Origin: Bacilli bacterium | Lineage (GTDB): Bacteria > Bacillota_I > Bacilli_A > RFN20 > CAG-826 | Direction of reading: 5' to 3' | DNA length: 49,224 bases | Assembly (NCBI GenBank): GCA_017540455.1 | Contig: JAFYAZ010000047.1 | Location: 1-49,224, forward strand | Part shown: positions 23,233 to 30,075 of the stretch, one piece after another | How the letters are laid out: each line of letters opens with the position of its first letter | How positions within the stretch are numbered: the first letter of the stretch is position 1 | The notes under the pieces: generated by a model | Databases searched by the model: none | What the model was told of the DNA's origin: nothing | The model's input: the letters and a program-made list of their open reading frames with translations, nothing else | Made by a program: the position numbers and the translations under genes

Positions 23233-24360
23233 TCTCTTTCCTTTATAGAAGGTCTTCTCGATGATTCCTCCACCGAGAAGTCGGCCATCTTCGGCGTAGA
23301 TCGCCGCCCACTGACCTGGGGTGACCGCTTTGACGATATGGTCGAACGTCAAAGTGGCTTCATCGCCAAAAAGTTCGATGGTTATTGGGTTATCGACTTG
23401 GCGGTATCTGAATTTTGCGAAGCACTTTAGAGGTTTCTCTGGCCTTGGTCCGACCCAGTTGAGACGGCTGAGCGTGCAGGAATCGCTATTGAGGTGTTCG
23501 TCTTCTTCGCCGCGTCCAACGTAGAGAATGTTATTCTGGACATCTTTCTTGGCAACGAACCAAGCGGTGTCAGGCTCCCCTTTCACCCCTCCGATGCCTA
23601 AGCCTTTTCTTTGGCCGATCGTGTAATAGAGGACTCCGATATGCTCACCGAGGACTTTGCCGTTCTCAATATCGACGATTTTGCCATTATGGGCAGGGAA
23701 ATAATTCTGTAAGAATTCCCTGAAATGTCTTTCTCCAATGAAGCAAACACCGGTTGAGCCATGCTTGCCTGCAACCTCATCGAGGCCTAATTTGTCGGCG
23801 ATTTCTCTCGCTTCGACCTTGGTGATGTCTTCCATTGGCCAAAGGCACTTCTCGATTTGGCTTTCGTCGAGATCGCAAAGGAAATAGGTCTGGTCTTTCT
23901 TAAGGTCGGTTGGCTTTGAAAGGTAGTAGATGCCATCTTTCATGACCTTTTTGGCGTAATGACCCATGGAGATATAGTCGTATCCATTCTCAACGGCGTA
24001 CTTAAGGAACGGACCGAATTTGATCATCGAATTGCAAAGGATATCCGGATTTGGGGTGCGGCCCTTCTTATATTCGTCGAGGAAGTATGAGAAAACGTCA
24101 TCCCAGTATTCTTTGACATAGTCAATACGGATAAGTGGGATGCCAAGTTTCTTAGCGACTGCCACCGCATCGTCATAGTCTTTTTCCTGTGGGCACTGAT
24201 CGTTTTTGATGGTCGGGTTTCCAAGGATGTCACCATTGGTGAAAGCGTCCCAGTTGCGCATGAAAGCGCCGGTCACATCGTAACCTTGCTCAAGGAGCTT
24301 ATGGGCCGCGATTGCGCTATCGACCCCGCCGCTAAGACCTAAGAGGACTTTCTTTTTCAT
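23221..24360 (-). CDS. mnmA: tRNA 2-thiouridine synthase MnmA
   Basis: MnmA thiolates the wobble uridine of Lys, Glu and Gln tRNAs using ATP and a sulfur donor. The 379-residue protein has the PP-loop SGGVDSA (10-16), the catalytic Cys pair C109 (RTPNPDILCN) and C206 (GSTGVCFIGE), and the C-terminal beta domains (YTIGQRKGLGIGG, VTPGQWAAIY). A GGAGG site precedes the ATG at 24360, which overlaps the dtd stop by 4 nt. Its terminator hairpin contains the stop codon. Confidence 0.96.
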   Translation of the reverse strand: MKKKVLLGLSGGVDSAIAAHKLLEQGYDVTGAFMRNWDAFTNGDILGNPTIKNDQCPQEKDYDDAVAVAKKLGIPLIRIDYVKEYWDDVFSYFLDEYKKGRTPNPDILCNSMIKFGPFLKYAVENGYDYISMGHYAKKVMKDGIYYLSKPTDLKKDQTYFLCDLDESQIEKCLWPMEDITKVEAREIADKLGLDEVAGKHGSTGVCFIGERHFREFLQNYFPAHNGKIVDIENGKVLGEHIGVLYYTIGQRKGLGIGGVKGEPDTAWFVAKKDVQNNILYVGRGEEDEHLNSDSCTLSRLNWVGPRPEKPLKCFAKFRYRQVDNPITIELFGDEATLTFDHIVKAVTPGQWAAIYAEDGRLLGGGIIEKTFYKGKRQDI

Positions 24361-24818
24361 TGTTTGCCTCCAAAGATCTCATCGCTATCAAGCCACAAAG
24401 TGAATGGGCCATCGTTAACGAGCTCGACTTTCATGTCCGCTCCGAAAACGCCTTCCCCTAACTCCGGGAACTTTTCTCTTAGAAGGCCATTCCAATATGC
24501 GAAGAGGGTTTTAGCCTGGTCTGGGGCCATCGCCTTCACAAACGATGGACGGTTTCCTTCTTTTGCTGAGGCGTAAAGGGTGAATTGGCTGACCGATAGG
24601 ATGTTCCCTCCGATGTCGAAGATCGATTTATTGGTTTTGCCATTCTCGTCTGGAAAGATGCGAAGCTTGGTGACTTTTTCGGCCATACGCTCAGCGACGG
24701 AACGGTCATCGCCCTCAGTGAAGGCGACGAAAAGCAAGAAGCCACGGCCAATTTTGGCGACTTCCTTCTCTTCGATTGTGACCGATGCCCTAAGCACCTC
24801 TTGGACAAGAACTCTCAT
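24357..24818 (-). CDS. dtd: D-aminoacyl-tRNA deacylase
   Basis: Dtd removes D-amino acids and glycine wrongly attached to tRNA. The 153-residue protein shows the two family motifs, SVSQFTLYA (about 75-83) and NDGPFTLWLDS near the C-terminus. The second usually reads NxGPVT, so the Val to Phe change is a small deviation at the cross-subunit Gly-Pro motif. No Shine-Dalgarno site is evident before the ATG at 24818. A hairpin lies about 25 nt upstream. It is co-transcribed with mnmA. Confidence 0.94.
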   Translation of the reverse strand: MRVLVQEVLRASVTIEEKEVAKIGRGFLLFVAFTEGDDRSVAERMAEKVTKLRIFPDENGKTNKSIFDIGGNILSVSQFTLYASAKEGNRPSFVKAMAPDQAKTLFAYWNGLLREKFPELGEGVFGADMKVELVNDGPFTLWLDSDEIFGGKQ

Positions 24819-25123
24819 GTTTTCTGTTTGTGATTTTGTCTCTGGAGAACGTCTAAGACATTCTCCCTGACGCTAGGAGAATACCCCTAAAAGCCTTTTT
24901 CTTCAACTCTGACGAGAAGAAGAAGAGACGAAATCCGTCCATTTTTGCACTCCACGCTGAATCAAAATGAATTGAAGATTGACGAAGATTTTTGCCCTAT
25001 TTCCCTTATTAATAAGGATATATATGCGTATTGACTGAAATTTTCTGATTGGTTCTTAACAATTATCAAAATTGTTTCGTACCCTATTTATTTTTTTCGA
25101 GCGATTCTATTATAATAGAAAAG
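24819..25123. other. Intergenic region between divergent dtd and the rRNA methyltransferase gene
   Basis: About 305 nt without a gene. The dtd side holds a perfect-ended hairpin (GGAGAA at 24844-24849 and TTCTCC at 24861-24866, with inner GTC/GAC) and a further GGAGAA copy at about 24876. The remainder is AT-rich and ends in the promoter of the methyltransferase gene. I see no tRNA or riboswitch consensus. Confidence 0.6.
25111..25116 (+). promoter_or_regulatory. -10 box of the rRNA methyltransferase gene, predicting a leaderless mRNA
   Basis: TATAAT ends 7 nt before the ATG at 25124 and no Shine-Dalgarno site is present. The -35 region is AT-rich and not close to consensus. Confidence 0.55.
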
Positions 25124-26440
25124 ATGGATTTTCAGAATTCACTAGCACCATACCTTCCTGAAGAAGAGATTCAGGGACTCTTAAAGGCAATCCAAGAGGG
25201 TAAAACCACCCACTGTCTTTTGATTAACACTGACAAGATTACCGATGAGGAATTCGTCAAGCGTTTCCCAAACGTCAGGAAGCATCCTTTTGTTGAGCAC
25301 GCTTATTATTACGACAAAGAGGAATACGATTTCGGATCGAGCCTCTACTATCTTGCCGGCGTCTATAGCATTCAGGATGCCAGCGCCATGATGGTCAATT
25401 ACTTCCTTAAGCCAGAAGAAGATGACGTCATCCTCGATATGTGCGCCGCTCCTGGCGGAAAGAGCATCGGTTGCTCGATCGCCATGAATGGCAAAGGCTG
25501 CATCATCTCTAACGATATCTCTTACCCAAGAGCCAAAGAAATGTCCCAGAACGTCGAGAGAATGGGTCGCGGAAACATCGTTGTTTCCTCCACTGACTTC
25601 GTCTTCTCCTACGTCCACTTCGGCGACACCTTCGACAAGATCATCCTCGACGCCCCATGCAGCGGTTCGGCGATGATGAGAAAAAACGAAGCAGCCGAGC
25701 AAGATTGGAAATATTCCAAAGTCAAAGCCAACGCCAAACGCCAAAGCGAACTTCTTGAGCTTGCCTATAACATGCTTAAACCTGGCGGAATCATCTCTTA
25801 CAGCACCTGCTCTTTCTCCTACGAGGAAGATGAGGCTGTTGTCCTTGCTTTCAAAGAAAAGCATAAGGAAATCGAGATCGTTCCTCTTCCAGAACATCCT
25901 TCCTTCTATAGGACGAGCGCACTTAAGGAAGCGGTTCGCCTCCATCCAAATCACTTTGAAGGCGAAGGACAGTTTATCTGTCTCCTCAAAAAGCCTGGAA
26001 CCATCGTCAAAACCAAAAAGACCATCATCTCCAACGAAAGATACAAACTCTTCTGCCAAGACTATGGCATTCAGGATAGAAGCAACGAGCTTCGTAGAGA
26101 CAAATTCTATTCCTTATACCAGCACTTTGATGTCAGCCATCTCAATATTTTGAGATACGGCGTCAAACTCTTCGAGATGCGTGACAGCGGAATCTTCATC
26201 CCTGACCACCACCTCGCCGCCTATCTTGATGTCTCTTATTCCGTCAAGATCACCGAAGAGGAGGCTAAAGCCTATATCTACGGAAACACCTTCCCAATGG
26301 ATAAAGAAGACGGCTTCTACATCGTGAGCTACGACAACGTCAACTTAGGTTTTGTCAAAGTCACCCAAGGCATCGCCAAAAACCACTATCCAAAGAGCTG
26401 CATAGTGATGGCGAAGCAAAGGAAAATCTTCGGAGATTAG
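25124..26440 (+). CDS. rsmF: RsmB/RsmF-family rRNA (cytosine-5) methyltransferase
   Basis: This 438-residue NOL1/NOP2/Sun-family enzyme methylates C5 of a cytosine in rRNA. It has the SAM-binding CAAPGGKS motif, the motif IV Cys in DAPCSGS and the motif VI catalytic Cys in YSTCSFS. A C-terminal PUA-like RNA-binding region follows (GIFIPDHHLAAYL... to the end), as in RsmF/YebU types. I chose MDFQNSLAPYLPEEE at 25124 because it matches the usual N-terminus; a longer frame to 25049 runs back through the promoter. The exact target base cannot be told from sequence. The stop overlaps that of the convergent acyltransferase gene by 4 bp. Confidence 0.9.
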   Translation: MDFQNSLAPYLPEEEIQGLLKAIQEGKTTHCLLINTDKITDEEFVKRFPNVRKHPFVEHAYYYDKEEYDFGSSLYYLAGVYSIQDASAMMVNYFLKPEEDDVILDMCAAPGGKSIGCSIAMNGKGCIISNDISYPRAKEMSQNVERMGRGNIVVSSTDFVFSYVHFGDTFDKIILDAPCSGSAMMRKNEAAEQDWKYSKVKANAKRQSELLELAYNMLKPGGIISYSTCSFSYEEDEAVVLAFKEKHKEIEIVPLPEHPSFYRTSALKEAVRLHPNHFEGEGQFICLLKKPGTIVKTKKTIISNERYKLFCQDYGIQDRSNELRRDKFYSLYQHFDVSHLNILRYGVKLFEMRDSGIFIPDHHLAAYLDVSYSVKITEEEAKAYIYGNTFPMDKEDGFYIVSYDNVNLGFVKVTQGIAKNHYPKSCIVMAKQRKIFGD

Positions 26441-27285
26441 GCGATTTCCTTCATCTCATCGAAGTCATAACGGACGAAGATATCCCTCTTCCTCTTGCGG
26501 AGAGGGATTTTTTGTTCGCCCATTTCAAAGTACTTTTTGTCGAATTTCTTTAGACGCTCAATCTGAGAGATGGTCCACTCACGGACTCTCTCGGCGAGTT
26601 CCTCGCTAGAAAGGTCTTTATATTCTTCAGCGGTGATCGGTTTGCCGAAAACAATGCTGATTGGGAGCGATTTATAGTCTGGTTTGGTCTTTAGACCACG
26701 GAAGTTGCCCCACATGGCGATTGGGATGATCGGAGCGCCTACGCGGGTCGCTGCCTTAAAGGTGCCGGCGTGATAATCGGCAGGAAGGGTATTCTCAGCG
26801 TCCTTGTTCCTCGTTCCTTCTGGGAAAATGAGGACGGAGCCTTTCTTGGTCTTCAGGGTGTTGCTGCACTCAAGGATGATCTTAAGTGACTGCTTGAGGT
26901 CTTCTCTATCCATGAAGACGCCGCTGATCGATTTGAAAGCGACGCCGACGAAAGGCATCTCCTCCACTTCTTTTTTGCCAACCAAAAGGAGAGGCTCCTT
27001 AATGAAAGACATGAGGATGAGCGGGTCTAAGAATGAGGTATGGTTTGCAACAATCAGGGCTTTCTCCCCGGATTTGTTGAGGTTTTCGTAATTTTCAAAG
27101 CCCTCAACGGTGATATCCATATGGAAATGGCGGGTCAAAGACTGAAGGGTTTTCTGAGCCTTTCCCCATCTTTCTTCCCAAGGGTATCTTTCAGGGTGCT
27201 TAGCTCTTTTCCTGAAATGGTGCAGATAATCATGGAGGATTCTGACACCGAGAGTAGGTACGATTCTAAAATACTTGTTGCACAT
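26437..27285 (-). CDS. plsC: PlsC-type 1-acyl-sn-glycerol-3-phosphate acyltransferase
   Basis: The 282-residue protein carries the glycerolipid acyltransferase motifs NHTSFLDPL (HX4D catalytic pair, about 82-90), FMDRED, FPEGTRNKD and PIIPIAMWG. It should add the second acyl chain in phosphatidic acid synthesis at the membrane. The C-terminus is unusually basic (KIPLRKRKRDIF), perhaps a membrane-surface contact. A TATAAT box ends 7 nt before the ATG and no proper Shine-Dalgarno site is seen. It is the last gene after ftsK-acpS-pulA and may have its own promoter. Confidence 0.9.
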   Translation of the reverse strand: MCNKYFRIVPTLGVRILHDYLHHFRKRAKHPERYPWEERWGKAQKTLQSLTRHFHMDITVEGFENYENLNKSGEKALIVANHTSFLDPLILMSFIKEPLLLVGKKEVEEMPFVGVAFKSISGVFMDREDLKQSLKIILECSNTLKTKKGSVLIFPEGTRNKDAENTLPADYHAGTFKAATRVGAPIIPIAMWGNFRGLKTKPDYKSLPISIVFGKPITAEEYKDLSSEELAERVREWTISQIERLKKFDKKYFEMGEQKIPLRKRKRDIFVRYDFDEMKEIA

Positions 27286-27292
27286 GCCTCAA

Positions 27293-27321
27293 ATTATAGC
27301 ACCTTGTAGCCAGTAGGCTAA
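27293..27321 (-). promoter_or_regulatory. Promoter of plsC, predicting a leaderless mRNA
   Basis: An extended -10 (TGC-TATAAT, box at 27298-27293) ends 7 nt before the ATG. TTAGCC (27321-27316) lies at 17-nt spacing as a weak -35 and overlaps the end of the upstream gene. Confidence 0.62.
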
Positions 27322-27662
27322 GCGACGCTTCTTAATTCTTTGGAAGATGACTTTCTTGGACTAGTCGTTCTCTTCTCTTTTGGTAAAGGGAAAAGTTCTT
27401 CGAGTTCAGAAATGACGACAACTCCAATCTCATCTCTTGTCTCAATCCAACCGCGCACGATGACGCGTGTTCCTTTAGGAAGGGAGTAGAAAGATGTTTT
27501 GATGTTCCCAAAAGCGTGGACTGGGACTTTGAAGACACTCCCAAAAGGCCTTTCGGCATAAAGATCCGCGACGGCATGAAGATTGACGTAACGGTAAAGC
27601 TCTCCGCTTTCGAGAGCGAAAATGTCGCCGAGTTCACCGGCGAGAAGCGTGGTCGAAATCAT
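27318..27662 (-). CDS. Small OB-fold-like protein, possibly SSB-related
   Basis: The 114-residue product is not clearly recognisable. The order of elements resembles a single-stranded-DNA-binding OB fold: an N-terminal strand, VFKVPVHAFGN (compare the VPVVAWG strand of SSB), KGTRVIVRGWIETRDE and VVISELEELFPLP, then a basic Ser/Lys-rich tail with no SSB acidic tip. Length matches short SSB-like proteins of Firmicutes. A GGAGG site lies 9 nt before the ATG. It follows pulA by 23 nt in the same operon. Treat the function as tentative. Confidence 0.6.
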   Translation of the reverse strand: MISTTLLAGELGDIFALESGELYRYVNLHAVADLYAERPFGSVFKVPVHAFGNIKTSFYSLPKGTRVIVRGWIETRDEIGVVVISELEELFPLPKEKRTTSPRKSSSKELRSVA

Positions 27663-27685
27663 TGGTATTTCCTCCTATTCGTCGA

Positions 27686-29761
27686 TCAATTTGCCACGAC
27701 TAGAAGGGATTCCTTTGGTACCAAGACGTTGTTGAGCTTCGTATTCGTTCCTATAGCCTTTCCTCCACCAGTGAAGAGGAGGGTGACTTCTTTCTCGAAC
27801 GAATAGTTGATTGCCTCGTTAGTAGGATTGAGGAAGATCGAGATGTCTTTGAGCGGGTAGAATGACTTCTCGTCGTGTAGCACTACGAGAATAGCGCCTC
27901 CACCTATTTCTTTTACATCAACATGTGGTGCAATTTTTGAAAAATCAGGCGATTTTAGTGATTTAAAGGCGGACCGAAAACTCAGTAAATCTCGGAAGAA
28001 ATTGGCCTCCATGTTCTTGGAGTCTAAAAGTACATAGGAAAATTTATTTATGGTGTCTCCGGCCTTGTAGGAGTTCTCATTTCCGAACTTGCTCTGGCCG
28101 ATTTCCTGACCCATGTGGAAGAATGGGATGCCAAAGGAGAAAGCCACTGCGGCAAGGGCCAATTTGCATCTTGCCTCTTTCTCTTTGGAACTCTTGATCC
28201 CTCTTGTCTCAAGGTAATCGAAGTATGTGCGATTATCATGGCACTCAACATAGTTGATGGTCTGGGTTGGGTGCTTGAACATCGGGAGACGGCCGCTCCA
28301 TTCTTGGGAGGAGCCGAATAAGCTATAAAGGAAATGGTCTTTGGCGGCCATGTCCCCAGCGATATAGGCTTTCACGCTTTCACGGTATGAGTCATTGAAG
28401 AAAGCGAATTCCGGGAGGATTGAGGCATTCCCCATGTTCGCGAGTTTGTGATGGGTCTCGCAACCCATATTCCAACCCTCTCCATAAGTCATAAAGGACG
28501 GGTCTTTGGATCTGCCATATTTCGCGATTTCCCTGACAGTTTCCACGTCGATTATGCCCATAAGGTCGAAACGGAAGCCATCAACATCGTAGTAATCGAT
28601 CCACCACTTCGCCGAATCGACGATGAGTTTGTGGACCATTTTCTTTTCGCTTGCGAGGTCATTGCCGCAATAGGAAGCGTTCTGAAGTTTGCCGTTCTTG
28701 TGCTTTCTGAAGTAATAGCCAGGGACGATTTTCTCAAAAGAGGAATTGAGGTAATCGTAGACATGGTTATAGACCACATCGAGATTGACCCTAATGCCTT
28801 TCTTATGGAAAGCCTCAATCATCATTTGAGCCTCAACGACTCTTGCTTTTGGGTCATTAGGATTTGAGGAATAAGAACCCTCTGGGACGAAATATTGGGC
28901 TGGGTCATAACCCCAGTTATAGGAATTCTCCGGATGGAGTTCATCAATGGTCGCGACATCGTTGATCGGGAGAAGCTGGAGATGGGTAAAACCAAGGCTA
29001 GTGAAGTAATCGAAACCGGCACGATGGCCTTTTTCGGTCTTTCTGTTTTCTTCGATGAGGCCTAAATATTTTCCTTTGTTTACGATGGTCGAATGAAGAT
29101 CGCTCGTCATGTCTCTGACATGGCCTTCATAGATGATCGCATCCGTGTAATTGTCGATGATAGGAAGGTTCGTTCTTTCCTTTTTGACTGAGAGTTTTTC
29201 GAGATTAAGGACGACGCTGGATTTGGCGTCCGCCATCGAGCCTTTGGCATATGGATCGATGCTCTCTAGAGCGATTTCGTTATTCGTGACTTCGTAAAGG
29301 TACTCAGCCTCGTCGAGGTCGCCTTTGACGACAATCTCATAAACGCCTTTCTCTCTCCTAAACATATCGATGTTTGAAAAGAACTCGTCACCTTTCTTTT
29401 TGAGTTTGAGGACGACTTTCGAGGCTAAAGGAGCCCAAAGCCTAAAGGTTGTCTGGGTCTTTCTATACATCGCACCAAGCTCACCATCGAAGTAATATTC
29501 CTCATCAAAATTCTTGAACGCGGTCGCGTCTTTGACGTCGAGCGGCACTCTTCCAACGGAAGGGACAAGCAAGAAATAACTATGGCCTAACGGAAGAGGC
29601 TTAGTCAGATGGAAATCGACGTAATTCCTTCCTTTTGTGCCGTGGAGTTTCAAAACATCCTTATGGTCGATAAGGAGGGAGATATGGGGGTCCTCTATTG
29701 CTGGGGAAAGACGTATGACGTCTTCCTCAATCAGTTTCGCAAAGATAAATAGCTCTTTCAT
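27686..29761 (-). CDS. pulA: Type I pullulanase (GH13), cytoplasmic
   Basis: This debranching enzyme cleaves alpha-1,6 bonds of pullulan, glycogen or branched dextrins. The 691-residue protein has an N-terminal domain (1-95), a CBM48 (about 100-190) and the GH13 barrel. The type I marker YNWGYDP is at 281-287, DVVYNH at 328-333, the nucleophile Asp399 (GFRFDL), the acid Glu428 (YGEGW) and Asp509 (ECHDN). There is no signal peptide, so it acts on intracellular glycogen or imported dextrins. The start overlaps the acpS stop by 4 nt (ATGA) without a Shine-Dalgarno site. No other glycogen gene is nearby. Confidence 0.95.
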   Translation of the reverse strand: MKELFIFAKLIEEDVIRLSPAIEDPHISLLIDHKDVLKLHGTKGRNYVDFHLTKPLPLGHSYFLLVPSVGRVPLDVKDATAFKNFDEEYYFDGELGAMYRKTQTTFRLWAPLASKVVLKLKKKGDEFFSNIDMFRREKGVYEIVVKGDLDEAEYLYEVTNNEIALESIDPYAKGSMADAKSSVVLNLEKLSVKKERTNLPIIDNYTDAIIYEGHVRDMTSDLHSTIVNKGKYLGLIEENRKTEKGHRAGFDYFTSLGFTHLQLLPINDVATIDELHPENSYNWGYDPAQYFVPEGSYSSNPNDPKARVVEAQMMIEAFHKKGIRVNLDVVYNHVYDYLNSSFEKIVPGYYFRKHKNGKLQNASYCGNDLASEKKMVHKLIVDSAKWWIDYYDVDGFRFDLMGIIDVETVREIAKYGRSKDPSFMTYGEGWNMGCETHHKLANMGNASILPEFAFFNDSYRESVKAYIAGDMAAKDHFLYSLFGSSQEWSGRLPMFKHPTQTINYVECHDNRTYFDYLETRGIKSSKEKEARCKLALAAVAFSFGIPFFHMGQEIGQSKFGNENSYKAGDTINKFSYVLLDSKNMEANFFRDLLSFRSAFKSLKSPDFSKIAPHVDVKEIGGGAILVVLHDEKSFYPLKDISIFLNPTNEAINYSFEKEVTLLFTGGGKAIGTNTKLNNVLVPKESLLVVAN

Positions 29762-30075
29762 TCGTATAAAGCCGTGGCAATCGCAAAACCACCGTCATCG
29801 CTGATGGAAACGCTATAGGTTTTGCCTTTGAAAAGGATATATGGGGCGCCTTCTTCTTCGTGGAGGACCTCCACTTCGTTCATTGGGGCTAAGGCTAAGC
29901 CTTTGCCTGTCGCTTTCATGAAGGCTTCTTTGGCTGCGAAGAAACCCGCGACGCACTCAGCTTTGTTGGTGCGGGCTTCGTAATATTCCATTTCCTTAGA
30001 GGAAAGTATTTTCTTCGCAAGACGGTCCGGATCTTTGATTCGGGCTATCTCAACCATATCCGTTCCGATTCTCAT
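29758..30075 (-). CDS. acpS: Holo-[acyl-carrier-protein] synthase
   Basis: AcpS transfers 4'-phosphopantetheine from CoA to ACP. The 105-residue protein is at the short end of the family. It keeps the Mg-binding Asp in IGTDMVEIARI and the FFAAKEAFMKATGKG block. The usual SISH near the C-terminus reads VSISDDGGFAIA, so the His is replaced by Asp. The ATG overlaps the ftsK stop by one base (TAATG). It could activate the fatty-acid ACP and possibly the carrier domain of the adenylation protein at 10720-12744. Confidence 0.92.
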   Translation of the reverse strand: MRIGTDMVEIARIKDPDRLAKKILSSKEMEYYEARTNKAECVAGFFAAKEAFMKATGKGLALAPMNEVEVLHEEEGAPYILFKGKTYSVSISDDGGFAIATALYE

